Source of the DNA: Hydractinia symbiolongicarpus
Taxonomy: Eukaryota > Cnidaria > Hydrozoa > Anthoathecata > Hydractiniidae
Length of the DNA: 64,000 nt
Direction of reading: 5' to 3'
NCBI RefSeq assembly: GCF_029227915.1
Contig: NC_079877.1
Span: 14,776,851 to 14,840,850 of the forward strand
The translations under genes and the position numbers were made by a program. The notes below the pieces were generated by a model that was not told where the DNA came from, ran no database searches, and saw nothing but the letters and a program-made list of their open reading frames with translations. Each line of letters begins with the position of its first letter. Within the stretch, counting starts at the first letter, position 1. Positions 1 through 11,800 of this stretch are shown here, piece by piece.

Positions 1-279
1 TTATTTTACAAAAACACGCTTCGTATTGGACAATACGTACAGATTTATGAAAACGCAAGGAATGTACGATAAAAAAAGAAAGAAGTTGTTGAATGCAAAA
101 ATGACAGGAAAGGGGTGATGCTTACTGAATAAAGGTATGCCTAAAAACAATAATTTTTAATAGGTAGCTTGTTGAAATTTTAAAATGCGGATAAACTTTC
201 AATAAAGCAAATATGCTACCTAACAATTGTAGGAAGTCTGAGTTTTGCAGTTAAACGAAAGTACTTCTTGGAATATTGT

Positions 280-521
280 TCAACACTTTGTTGTTAAATC
301 AGCATACAATCTTGGTTTTATTGCTTGAACATTAGGTTCTGCATAGTTAGACGATGCTGCTTCTGCTGTTGTGTTGTTTGTTAACTCAGCATAGACGCTT
401 GGTGTTATAAATTGAGGATTAAGATCTGCATAATGAGATGATGTTTCTCCTGTCATTTCATAACCGTCATCATTCCCATCTTCAGCATTTTGCCATGGTA
501 GTTGATGCTTATTAACAAAAT
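280..521 (-). CDS. Gene A exon: ITAM-like cytoplasmic tail
   Basis: The terminal exon follows acceptor TATGTTCAG and ends with TGA at 280-282. The tail holds YEMT, then YADL and YAEL separated by nine residues (fits the ITAM rule YxxL/I-x6-12-YxxL/I), then YAEP and a final YADL. A kinase-recruiting role is inferred from the motif only. Confidence 0.75.
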
Positions 522-1540
522 CTGAACATAGAAAAAAAAAGCACATGTCTAGTGGTGAAAGAATTTATGTTTAATTTTATTAAACAGAAAGTTAAAAATA
601 AAAGAGAGTATATAACCAAATAAACAAATAGGAAAATCATTATGCCAGTAATACACTGAAAAGCACACACATAACATATGACCGTCTTTAGTTATGTACA
701 CAGTCAAATTAAAAAAATGTCTTATAGACATTAGCAAAGGCGATATTTTAATTGTCTAAATATAGGACTTCCGATGAGCAGTAATCATGTACAAAGAAAA
801 GACACTTGTGTCTACTCTGTTGAACATAAGTAAGTTGCATTCATCCGTGTAAAGTATACTATTCGTATGTGCAATATTAATTGTCGAAAGGAAGCTAACC
901 TTAAAGGCTATTCCAGACAGTAATTCCCCGCAAAAAGATTCTCCCCTAACGTATTTTTTAGGTAAAACACAAGCAATGTGAATTTATCATAGTTCACATA
1001 AAATTTCACAGCAGACTCAGGTCATTTGATTAGATTCGTAGTGAAGGAGATTAATTATTGTTGACGTCAGCCCGTGACAACTTTTAAACAATTTTTAAGC
1101 CTACACCGGTCGTAACGTGGTATATTCTGCAAAACGCGTAATATTTGCTTGCATGAACACGGTTAAAACGGTTGAAAGTGTAAAACAATTGATTGACTGT
1201 AAGCTGCAAACGTGGTGAAAGTAAACGTAGTTTTCCTAATTTGAACAGTCTTTCTCAGATTTGTACTGAACGTAAAACTTTTTTATTTTTTGGAAACTAA
1301 TTATCTGATACATGTCTATTACAGAAAGAACAGAAACGTAATTGCCACATCAAATTAATCATCGCAAATTGTGTACACGTGTACACGACTGGTTACTACT
1401 GATAAGATAAACGTCATTTGAAAGAAAGTTTTCAAAAAGTTATTTAGACCAGTCACCGGTATACCTTTTTTTTTCAGGGCCAATGAAATAAAACAAAACC
1501 AAAAAAATTAAAACTCGATTAAACTATACGCATTACTCAC

Positions 1541-1636
1541 TCCTTTTGCAGAATTTCTTTCTTTTCATCAGCAAAACAATAAAAGCAACCAAAACAAACG
1601 CAAAAATTACAGGAATAATGACTTTAAGATTGTTAT
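1541..1636 (-). CDS. Gene A exon: transmembrane helix
   Basis: The 96-nt phase 1-1 exon follows acceptor TTTATAG and ends at GGA|GTGAGT. It encodes a single hydrophobic span (VIIPVIFAFVLVAFIVLLM) followed by the basic stop-transfer run KRKKFCKR, giving a type I orientation with the tail in the cytoplasm. Confidence 0.75.
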
Positions 1637-2388
1637 CTATAAATAAAAAATACAAATAAATTGTAGTTTCCACATTGTTGTTGTTTTTTCTATCGCTTTG
1701 TTTTCTGCTCTTTTTTGTGTTGACTGTAGAAGCTAAATGTACCTTTGCTTGATACATTACTGCATAGAAAAACTTACGTGCAATGAGATTAATCACGGTT
1801 GTGCGTCGAGGCTTTTTTAATTTAACTAGCGAAATATTGTCTTTTAATTAGAAAACATTGCATCACGCAATATATAATTTCCGTACCTTGGAAAATCCTT
1901 ATCATTAACTATTACACCCAGACATACCGTAGCGTCAACAAGGATCGAAATTATTAGATCGTTACCAGACGCAATTTAAAATATGTTTTTATCCAATCAA
2001 TACCCACTCGAACTTGTGAAAGATGACTGTTCATAGGTATTAGCGGATATAGCGAACTGAGGGAATTTATCGAACTTAAGTCATTTCGTTAGATGCGAAA
2101 TATCAAAAAATAAAAATTCTTACAGACATCAAGATATCCCATTCTCCCTATTTTTAAATATTTCTCAGGCCATTGCGCGAATTTTTCATAATGCAAACTT
2201 TCTTGAAAGTGCAGCTGGCGTATTCTTATTTTTTGTCCGTAAACATTTGCATCCGCAAAAACAGATGCTTTGAGGACCAACCGCTTGCTGAGCATTGGCA
2301 AGTTAAGAAAAATTAAAAGCGAAATGAAAAGAGACGCGATCATTTGCACAAATATTACGCCCAACGTTGGATAAATTAAATGTCTAAC

Positions 2389-2673
2389 CTTTTCGTTGTG
2401 CAACACGCTCAGCATTTATTTCTTGCATAACCCAATTACTTTTAGCATTCCATATAGATACTGTTCTAACTTTAACATATAGTATGGATGGGTAACACAT
2501 AAAGTTATTGTTCAATGTTGTTAGTATAGTCGTATTTTTTAACAACGATTCATCATCAAGAAGCGCTTTCAATTCGTACATTTTAACACATTTTATTCCA
2601 AGATGATAAATAGACCATGTAACTGTGTAGCATCCATTAGAATCCGCTTTATAACTTACATTCTGCGGGGTAT
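2389..2673 (-). CDS. Gene A exon: fibronectin-III-like domain and stalk
   Basis: The 285-nt phase 1-1 exon follows acceptor ATTTTTAG and ends at AAAAG|GTTAGA. It encodes YTPQNVSYKADSNGCYTVTW, a typical FN3 A-B strand start, then a C-to-G region ending LYVKVRTVSIWNAKSNW. The last 15 or so residues (EINAERVAQRK) would form a short juxtamembrane stalk. Confidence 0.65.
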
Positions 2674-3001
2674 CTAAAAATTATTTTTTTAGAATAAATA
2701 ATGTCATTTAATTTCTTTACGGGTCCTTCAGTTTTATAATTTTTTGCATAATATTTTCCTTGAAGAAATTTATTCGAGTTTTTTCAAAAAAAACAAACAA
2801 TAAAGAATGTGCAAATACGTCGTATATTTCATTCATTGTTAGTCGAACTGAAAATATGTGTCAGCCAGTAACATGAGGATCAAAGATTCTCTAAAATCTC
2901 ATCTGTTATTATATTTTTCCATGTGACCCAAATTTTCAACGATAAGTTCATTTTAAAATTAGTAATAATGATTACAAAACACTTGTTAATAAAGAACTCA
3001 C

Positions 3002-3280
3002 AGTTGGCAATTAACAGAGATGACGAAGTTAGTTTCATAGTGTCGTAGCCGCGACCTTCCAAATACAGCATTTCCCCACAGTTCAAATCTGTTAATTCCA
3101 CTTCGCATTTGTACTTCTTCAGTCTTTCATCTGTTAATTTACACGCACCAGGAAGTCTTTTACCTTTGTCTATATAAAAATTTACTTCGGGTTTTGGATG
3201 GCCACATATCTCAACTTCAGCTTTTTCGTTATTTACATTAATTTGGTTTGGTAGTTTCATTCCGCAGAATTCAGGACCTC
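3002..3280 (-). CDS. Gene A exon: I-set-like Ig domain
   Basis: The 279-nt phase 1-1 exon lies between acceptor ATGTTTTAG and donor AACT|GTGAGT. It starts GGPEFCG and contains ICGHPKPEVNFYIDKGK (B-strand Cys, with Phe where Trp is usual) and LNCGEMLYLEGRGYDT (second Cys). Gene B has the same signatures, GSPRICG, ICGHPKPFVKWKLEK and SDCGEKIMFNARNKFG, in its exon 41866-41567. Confidence 0.75.
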
Positions 3281-5537
3281 CTAAAACATAATTAAATATA
3301 TTCTATGTGTCAGGAACAGCATTTACTAACCCAGTGGAAAGTTGGGTGAGTGTCTAAAAATTCTGATCAGTCGTAATATTTTTTCCATTAAAATACTATG
3401 ATAGGATTCACACAAAGTAACCTTCATGAGGGTGATTAACAAAGGATGTTAAATGGGAAAATCATATGTTAAACTTGATATAGGCAACAACTATTAGAAC
3501 AATTTTTTTTCGTTTTCAAAATATTCAAAAAAATTCAAATTTATTTAAGCTAAAGTAATGATGGTATATTTAAGTGGTAACAAATTTGAAGGAAGAAGCC
3601 TTTATTAATTTACGAACAATTGCAACTGGTACTATGTGCCAATTAATAGTGTTTTGTGTCAATTTAATGGTTTGGCATCCTTCTCTATTTGTGTGCGCCA
3701 ATTTTTGTTAGTAAAACAGTATGATTAATTATTATTAAGTATTAAGTGTTAAGTGTATAGCCTGATTTCAAGCAAAAAGAAAAAGTTCTGTTAGTTTACA
3801 CCTATGTAACAACGGATCCATGGACTGGACATATAATACAAAGGAAGAACAATGCTACTTTCGAACCGACAATATTCAAAAATGGAAAGCTGATTTGTAT
3901 TTACATAACTTTAGAATATTTTTAATTGTCTACGCCGCCTATATTTATGGCATGCTTGCTGCACATCTAAATGAGTTGGTGTTCCTGCAGTCAAATCAGG
4001 GTCGACAAACGGCAATAGGGGGGGGCAAGAGAAAGATTTTTTCTTTTTTTCGTGACATCATTCATAACGAGTGAGCCAATAGCACTTATTTTTTAAATTA
4101 TGTACACTGAACTTCGATTGCACGCACATGCGCTGCATGCGACAAGATTGTACACAAAACATTTGGTACTTATATAGAAATAACACCGGCGAATGCTTAC
4201 AAAAAGGGGACAACTTCGACGTTATTTGATGTTGTTCTTATACAGAGCTATATACTATAACCTTGACTGTTAGCTAACTGTTTTGGGAAGATTGTAGAAT
4301 ACTTAAAGTCAATATTTTCTTCCTAATATTAAATTGATAGGATTCTCTGAAAATTGTGCTATCTGGATAGCTGGCTGAAAATTTCAAAATAAATATTATC
4401 ATGATGTGGCCATCCCCCTGATAAGACATCAGGAAAGGGCTTATGTTCTGTTACTCATATTGTGGGATACCTTTCCAAATAAAAAATAGTTTTACTTGGT
4501 TTACTTATGACATTTCTTTGCATTGTCCTCATTTTAAGACATAATTTCTTGGCCAATTGAGTTGTGTGGCTTTTACAATATTCAGCTAGTATAATGGACA
4601 ATATCGTGGAGCCATGGTTAATTTGGATATATATCAAAATTTTAAATTTTTGATCCTGATTACAACATCTTTTTGCCCTCGGTTCCATAGATGAAATAAG
4701 TTGTCGTTAATCTAAATATTTAAAGATCAAAACAGAGGGCAAGCTAGCTAAAGTGCTGTTTTTCAAAATCGTTAAAAATTAGCGTGGCGAAATTAGCGAA
4801 ACATTACGATTCGCCGTTATTTCTATGTGTAGCAAGTAGATGTTGAAAACATCTGTTTTCTACAACTTTTTGGCAAAAAATATTAAATTTTAAGAGATCA
4901 CTACCTACGCGTAAGTTTTATCACAATAAAAAGTTGTTCCATGATTACAGTTAGTATACATTTACGGATTATACAAGACCGAAAAAGCAGTGGAACTATT
5001 CTTTTTAACATTATTTTCCTCTTTTTAAATTTTTTTTTCACTAATTCTTACCGAAATAATAATTTGACCGAATACATTTGCCTGTCATTCTAGTTTGGCA
5101 CAAATTTAATGTGGCACATATTCTCATATAAAATTAATAACTTTAAGTATTAAAATTCGCATTTCGTTATCTGGTAGGAAAGAAAAATAGAAAAATTTAC
5201 TGCAGAAACAGAGAAAAGGTGTCTCATAATTCCTAACGTTGTGTATTAACAGACTATTATGAACATTTTCAGTAATGAAGAATTAGAAGAAGACTGATCT
5301 GACTATTTTTGTTAAAACACCATAAATTAAAAGTAAGTAACTTCCCGTGTTTCATAAAAAAACTGCAATGTAGTAGTACTGAATATAAGTACTCCTACTT
5401 ATTACTCACCTTGAGGCTAGGCTTTCCAATTACTAGGAAATAATTTAATTTAAGTAACCGTCCAATAAACATTTAAACATAAAATTGTGACTTACTGGAA
5501 TACATTGTAGTTGCTTAACAGTAAAAAAATACATTAC

Positions 5538-5902
5538 CTATAACATTAAGGTGAAACGTTGCTTTTTCTTCGTATTTCTGAAATGGTTCCAGAGTTACAT
5601 ATATCACTTTATAACATATTCACTTGCATCATCAGCATATGAAACATTATGTATCGTCATCATGCAGCGCATTTTATCACCCTCCATAAAACCTTTTATA
5701 GAAAAAGAGGTTTTGTTGACGGTGAAAAATTCAGTAGAAATCCAGTTAGAAGGAGAACCTGATTTAATAATTGTTTTGTTTTTGTACAATTTCAATTGAT
5801 AAAGTGTTTTAAGATTGCTGATATTCCAATAAACAGTACAATCCTTTCCTTTCGAAGCTTCTTTTTTATTGTTAGCAAGAGTTACGTCAATTCTTCCATC
5901 AA
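5538..5902 (-). pseudogene. Gene A exon: N-terminal V-like Ig domain, frameshifted
   Basis: Acceptor TTGCTTGCTTAG precedes the exon and donor ATAG|GTAATG follows it. The exon encodes a beta-rich domain with KDCTVYWNI (B to C strand, Cys and Trp), DKMRCMMTIHNVSY and a DASEY F-strand-like turn. Reading then hits a TGA at 5604-5606. Shifting frame by one restores VTLEPFQKYEEKATFHLNV up to the donor. The corresponding exon of gene B is 351 nt and open. Confidence 0.7.
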
Positions 5903-8130
5903 CTAAGCAAGCAATAAAAAGGCAATTAGTATAGTATTAGATATAAAAATACATAACTTTGCGAAAATCTGTTTTGTCAGCATGGTAAAATATTGAATTG
6001 ACGCTAATATTTAGGGCATATACCATGTTTTATCAAAAACTGGAAATCTGTACTCGTTAAAAAAAGTTGTTTTTTTTACTGACGAGTTAAGAAGTTGGTA
6101 AGAAGTTGGTAAAGAGTTACGAAATTCTACACGCTGTTATGAAGGTATAAGTATATGGAGAGCAGCTCCGCGAACTAAAGGTTAAGACCTAATCAAACGC
6201 CTGATCAGATTTAATTTTTGTCCTAAAATCATCAGTGACGGAAGAAGACGTTATCAGGAGTTGTACGTAGAAATACATATTTGCGTAAAATACAAGTAAC
6301 TTTTATAAGTCTGTCTTATGGCGCCATGGTAAGAACTGTGCGTCCCTTAATACACTGAGAATAGATAATTGCATATTGTACACAAATACAGAGTTAAGAT
6401 TCCGGCCATTTAATTTCAACCAAGACCAGTTCTTAGTGATATCTTTTAAAAGACTAGTAAACTCATAAAAGATGTCAGATTAAGTTGCATAGACAAAGAC
6501 AGTCCACTGCGGCGTGGCACGTCTCCGTATGATCTTTGCCTTTTTTGTTCACATAAAATTTTGAGATACTTCGATTTTTTTGCAAACAATAGAAAGAAAC
6601 AGCTGATTCTGGAATAACATTTTCGCGGTGTGAATATTGCATAACAATAAAGGGGTGTAATAATTAACACTGAAGCAAATATATTGAAAAATCTACCAAT
6701 AGTTATCCAGAACAGCAGCACAAGAATCAATGATTTGGTGTATGTCACTTCGACCACATGAATGACATGCCTAAAAATATAATATAAAAAACGTATTAAG
6801 GAAAAATAAATACAGAAACAGAAAGAGAATAAACTTTTTATTGTAAAACTAAACTTAGACTGAAACGCAGTTCCTTGATGCGCGGCACGTTGCGCCACGT
6901 CACTGCATGAGTTTTACACTTTTTTATTTACATTAAATTTGTTTCGTGACAAGTTCAAGGCACCTTATCCAATATCCAGAACATAAATTTGCATGAATAA
7001 CTCTCTCTAAAGCATCAGTTAATTATAGACAAAGAAAGAACCTTGAAGTTTCCTATATTGCCATCAGGGGATCGCACTTTAAGCAATAAAAAAGAAACAA
7101 CTAAAAAGCTTCTTTTATTTCATAATGGTATTACGTAAATTATCTGTTAACTTGTATAATATCTTTTACTTATTCCTTTTATCACACTTAATTACTTTTA
7201 ATTCATGTATTATGATGTTTATAATGTATCAACTTTGTATATAAGAAAGAGTAAACTTTTTAATTTTAACTTTTGTATAGTACTGATGATGGGGAAAGCC
7301 AAAAAGCTTTTACTTTAGAAATATATATTGATTTTTAAACACAAAATGGCGAAGAGATTTAATATTCACTATTTGGCTCACCGTTCCTTAGGCAATATTT
7401 TTGAAAATTTCTCATAGTCAGGAAACCTCCTCAGTTTCAATGTTTGTGTAACAAAATCTGCTACCCATAATGGTAATTCGTTGCATATATTATGGCGCGT
7501 AAATAATTTCTTTATATTCGATGTAAACCGAGAACTTACCAGCCTGTACCAGCGTTTTTTCGCTGCCAGTCTCGATATATAAAAACGCAAAAGCCCCTGT
7601 GGACGAGGTTGTAAAAATAAATAAATAATCTAGCAAAATTAGCATTTTGAATGAGTTAACAATTTCAACGTTATTGAAGAATGTAAACCAGGTATGACAT
7701 TTTTGTTCCTTCTCCACTCAAGCATTACGGGGTTAACAAAGGTAGTACCGATACCTCTTTTCTCCTTCGTCCATCTGTTTATTTAGTCGATTGTTTTCAG
7801 TTTACTGCTTTCTCCAATAAAATGTTAAGCTTGTTCACATATTTTTCTTGATAGTCAGTCACTGTTTTTAGATACTACGTTGTTTTAAAATATTTAAAAA
7901 AAACATCCGCGATACGCAACTTTCTACTTTATTTAATGTCATGTACAATATGTTTCTCTCAAGGAATCTAAAATGAAAGTTCAAAGTATGCTCGTTTTTA
8001 GAAAATATAATTATATTTCACTTTTATTAATTAAGAAAGTGAAATATTCTTTACGTCGTTAACATCATTTTGTGATCTTCGCCACCATTTTCTTGATGAC
8101 GTGATTTAAAGTTTTCCGCTGTTACTTCTT
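5903..8130. other. Non-genic interval upstream of Alr-like gene A
   Basis: AT-rich sequence with no conserved reading frame. The short frames present lack homology that I can recognise and are not bounded by convincing splice sites. No signal-peptide exon that would join gene A in phase was found. Confidence 0.5.
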
Positions 8131-8144
8131 TCTCTTAAATTTAT

Positions 8145-8199
8145 ACGGACGGACGGACGGACGGACGGACGGACGGACGGACGGACGGACGGACGGACA
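8145..8199. repeat. ACGG tetranucleotide microsatellite
   Basis: About thirteen tandem copies of the ACGG unit, ending in ACAGACG. It sits about 15 bp inside the putative Helitron left end. Confidence 0.95.
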
Positions 8200-8358
8200 G
8201 ACGTAGCAGCTTTTCTAATAAATTCTAATAAAAATGTCCTTAACTTAGATTTCTTCAGATTCAAATAATATTAAAATAATTCTAAAATGAAGGTTTTTCA
8301 TGTATTAAATATTATTGGTATCGGTTTCTCAAACATTCATCACAGGGTAATTGTTTTT

Positions 8359-8605
8359 CCTTTGTTACTTCAATAAAATTGGTATAGTACGTTAATGCGT
8401 GCATACTCTTTGACCTAAACGGGACATTTTCTTTTTCTTTTGAAATTCCTTTGTTACTTCAATAAAATCTGTATAGTACGTTAATGCGTGCACACTCTTT
8501 GACCTAAATGGGATATTTTCTTTTTCTTTTGAAATTCCTTTGCTACTTCCATAAAGTGTGTCGTTCGTTAATGCATGCATGCTTTTTGACGTAAAAAGGA
8601 AATTT
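8359..8605. repeat. 89-bp tandem repeat, about 2.8 copies
   Basis: Units begin CCTTTGTTACTTC at 8359, 8448 and (CCTTTGCTACTTC) 8537, exactly 89 bp apart. The third copy is the most diverged. The unit includes GTACGTTAATGCGTGCA and TTGACCTAAA. Apparent open frames on the minus strand here are a by-product of the repeat. Confidence 0.9.
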
Positions 8606-8819
8606 TTTTTCTTTTAAAATGAAAAAAATTCACTTTTTTACCAAATTTTCTTTTTTTAATTCAATACGAAAATAATAATCCAAATCAATTTTTCTTTATA
8701 TTCTTCGAATCGAAAAACAAAAAAGGAACGCGTGTTCGTAGCAGTTTTTCTCCGCAATCTCAATAATTATTACTTGTAGACCCTACGTGTCAACGCCGGG
8801 TTAAGCTAGTCTTTTTGAT

Positions 8820-11800
8820 GGTAGCCGTATTTTTTGCATACAGCTGTATTTCGAAAAATACTAGCAGAACCCGATATTTACGGACTTTTGATTTTTGCAC
8901 GCTGCCTAATTTTCGAATTACAGAATACCGTTTTGGTTTGTAAAATGAGGTTTGAAGGTTAGGGTTATTTATGAAAAGAAATATAATTTTTTTTTTTAAA
9001 AATGTGCATACTTTAAAATTTCAGTTTAGATACGTCGCGAAAGAGAAGTGTTGTATGTCATACTGATTAACATAGAAAGTTACGTATCGTACATTTCTTG
9101 GAATTTTAAAATGTTGTAGTATATCAAAGGAAACGAGTTACGATAAAACGAAGAATATAGCAAACTGTTGTAGAAAAAGCATCAAAAACGATTGAATAAT
9201 TACATCGATGGTTTTAAAGCATAAAAGAGGTAGCAGTATTACTTTGATACAATATAACTTGCTTTGTGTATCTATACCGAGGAATATTGCCCACGGTCAG
9301 AATTATGGACCGAGATTGGTCAGGTGGGCACGCTGACCGATACGCTGAACAGGATTATTTTTTAAAGATTTACTTGTAATAAGTTTGTAAAAACCAGATT
9401 TTGTTTAAAAAGGGAATCCTTTGATTTAAATGTTATTGTTTCAACTTTTTAAATACATGTAAAAGGAGAAAACTGTTTATTCTTCGTGAGAAGAAGTCCC
9501 ACAAATTCAGCACCGTTTTACTTGTTGTTCTTGGTGGTAAAGAATGCTTATATAAAAAGTGCAGCAATTTATGTGTCCACCATCGAATGTTGTGTTTTTG
9601 ATATCTTGCAAAGAAATATTTTTACCACAGTTGTTGGAACTGCTAAGGTTTGACGTGTGGTCCTGCTTCCATGTGCTATCAGGCTAAAAGTAATGCCTTG
9701 CTGGTATAGCCCGTCCACAATGCGTTTCGGCTAATCAGCGTTGCGACTTAATGACCCTCAAAGGTTGCCAAAACTGTCTATAATTTTTTTTACTTTTTTG
9801 TTCTGATTTAATTTATCTCGCATTGAGGTTTATTTAAATGCTAAGTCCACAATATTTGTTGTAATTCTGACCACGTTTATATTAATGACTGATTGGGAAC
9901 TTTTCAAATTAGTCATAAAGCTACCCTTGTTGACTTTTTAGCGGCATTTCTAAAATCGAAATTGCGACTAAAGTACTTGTTGAAAGTGAACTTAAGTCAG
10001 CATTAATCCAATCTATGCAAATGTGAAAATACCTCAGCATACAACGAATCCGTATTGCCGGCGTTTTTGCCATGCCAAATTATTCATTTTTAGCTGTGGA
10101 ACACACAGCTTCTAGTTTCGGCTGAAAGCTCGAACAAAATCCTGATCTTTTGAGATTTAAGTGAAGATATGCTTATCTCATAAAATTGACGTTTAATCTG
10201 CGATTTTAAAAGTTGCATAGCTCAGGTTTGGAAAAGATCTCTTTTTGTGTATGTTTTTTATGCTTCTATATGCTAATAAAGATACCATCACATCTATGTA
10301 AATCTTTGTAAAATCATTTTTATTATCTTGGCTATAACTGGCGTATATATATAGCAGGCCAGCTAACGTGGTTAGTGTCAGTAGATAGCAATACAGACCA
10401 TTAGCTAGCTATAGCTATTGTGTGCTTTTCTCCAAAGTTTTTCATTTAGTTTGGTATAAGTGCATTTTGTGCTATCCATCGTTATTACTTCTTGTGTCAT
10501 CTTTTAACAACCTGATGCTAGCCCCAAAAGTAAGGAATGCTTCCTTACTTTTGTGGCTAGCTTCAGGTTTTGTGGGTAGCTTCAGCTCAGGTCAGCTATA
10601 AATCTTGTAATAATACCCTGCAAATTTTAGCTGAAATACTCTGCTTAACAAAGTATCTTTCCACGCATCATAGTTTAGAGTGTTAGCTTCACAGCAACAG
10701 AATAAAATATTTTATCCCAGTGGTATAAAGTTTCAATGTTATAGAGTTTCAATGTTTACGTTTTGACGGGATAATAAAATGCAGACTATATAGAAGAAGA
10801 AAATTTCGGGGAGAACTGATAATTAGCTTGTAACAGGATAGTTAGTTGATGCGGCTATAATACGGTGGAAATCTTTTTTGCCTAAATTTCCACAATTTTC
10901 TTCAACATGTCGATATTGTAGGGTATGCCTTCCCCATATTTTTCACGCCTGACTACGTCTTTTCAATGTTTTTCCATAAACTCAGCGTTGTCGTTTTAAG
11001 AGCATTCATAAATTGAATCAGCTAATTATATAATATACACTATAAATATGGAACTGTGGCCATGCAGTACCAGGAAAGTCCGTATTTATAAGGTTAATTA
11101 GCCGGTATTAGTTTGAAAATGAATATCTTTCATGCGCAGTCGTTTCTTGTTCTTATTTTCTTTTTTATTGGAGCATAACATGCTATGAAACTAGGTAGAT
11201 GACTATTGGAAGATCGATATCGAAGAAAAGTGTAGAAATCCCTTTTTCCGGCGTCCTCAGTACAAAACGACAATTCTGCTATACCAGTTCGAATAAAATA
11301 CATATATTATTGAGCTTGCTGCTCAGTGACTAAACAGGAGGGTTCTATAATTTTGCCAGCCTGTTTAATTTTTCCTCTGTAAAACAAGCACCAAAAGCTC
11401 ATTTTTTATTAGTTATGCTATGAATAAAGTATTTTCAGTGTAAGCTCAAATAGAGCCTGGTTTTTGTGATACACACTTTTTTTATAAGAAACACGCTTAT
11501 AAGAAACCCGAGGCTCAAAATTTGAAAATATTAAGTACCTCAAGCTCCTCCGGACCATAAACTATTACAGAAAATATTACAGTGACCTCTTAGCACCTTT
11601 TTAATTGGTCAAATAGCAGACAAAACTAGAACTATATATTAAGAAAGAAACAACCCTTCATTTCCAAAAGCGATATGAATTATCAGAAAGCAATACTCAT
11701 ACTACTAACACAGCACTAGTATATATCACTTATGTACAAACAAAATCATTTGAACTGTAAAGAAATAGGTCAAAAATGTTTCCATCGTTGGTAAGCTCAT

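Larger units (their letters stand above)
280..5902 (-). pseudogene. Alr-like immunoglobulin-superfamily receptor, gene A (frameshifted V exon, first exon not found)
   Basis: Five exons read on the minus strand: 5902-5538 (V-like domain), 3280-3002 (I-set-like domain), 2673-2389 (FN3-like domain and stalk), 1636-1541 (transmembrane helix), 521-280 (cytoplasmic tail, stop at 280-282). All internal junctions are phase 1 and flanked by AG and GT, so each domain is a symmetric cassette. The order matches gene B at 38.9-42.8 kb exon by exon. Known family: Hydractinia Alr1/Alr2 and paralogues are single-pass receptors with unusual Ig-like domains and ITAM/ITIM-like tails acting in self/non-self recognition between colonies. 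Inference: this is a member or close relative. The V exon is 365 nt, not a multiple of three, and carries a frameshift near 5600-5612, so the copy is either a pseudogene or has an assembly indel. No signal-peptide exon was identified upstream. Confidence 0.7.
8131..8819 (+). mobile_element. Probable decayed non-autonomous Helitron
   Basis: The left end TCTCTTAAATTTATACGG resembles the Helitron left ends in this window (TCTCTTATAATAATGC at 62694 and TCTATATTATAATGCC at 43222, minus), followed by ACGG/ACAG repeats as in the 43.2-kb copy. The right end is AACGCCGGGTTAAGCTAG at 8802-8819, followed by T. The base before the left TC is T rather than the expected A, and the terminal hairpin is weak, so the copy is either decayed or misassigned. 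Confidence 0.4.

Noticed and set aside
3820-4074. 84-codon plus-strand frame
   Set aside because: No homology, no splice sites, lies in an intron of gene A.
5903-5995. Signal-peptide-like MLTKQIFAKLCIFISNTILI directly before the gene A V exon
   Set aside because: The frame ends at the TAG of the splice acceptor and no GT donor joins it in phase 1.
6446-6898. 150-codon minus-strand hydrophobic frame
   Set aside because: AT-rich Phe/Leu/Ile-rich frame without a family match or splice sites in phase with gene A.
8359-8605. CRISPR-like repeat array
   Set aside because: Three 89-bp units without spacers, in a eukaryotic context; it is a simple tandem repeat.
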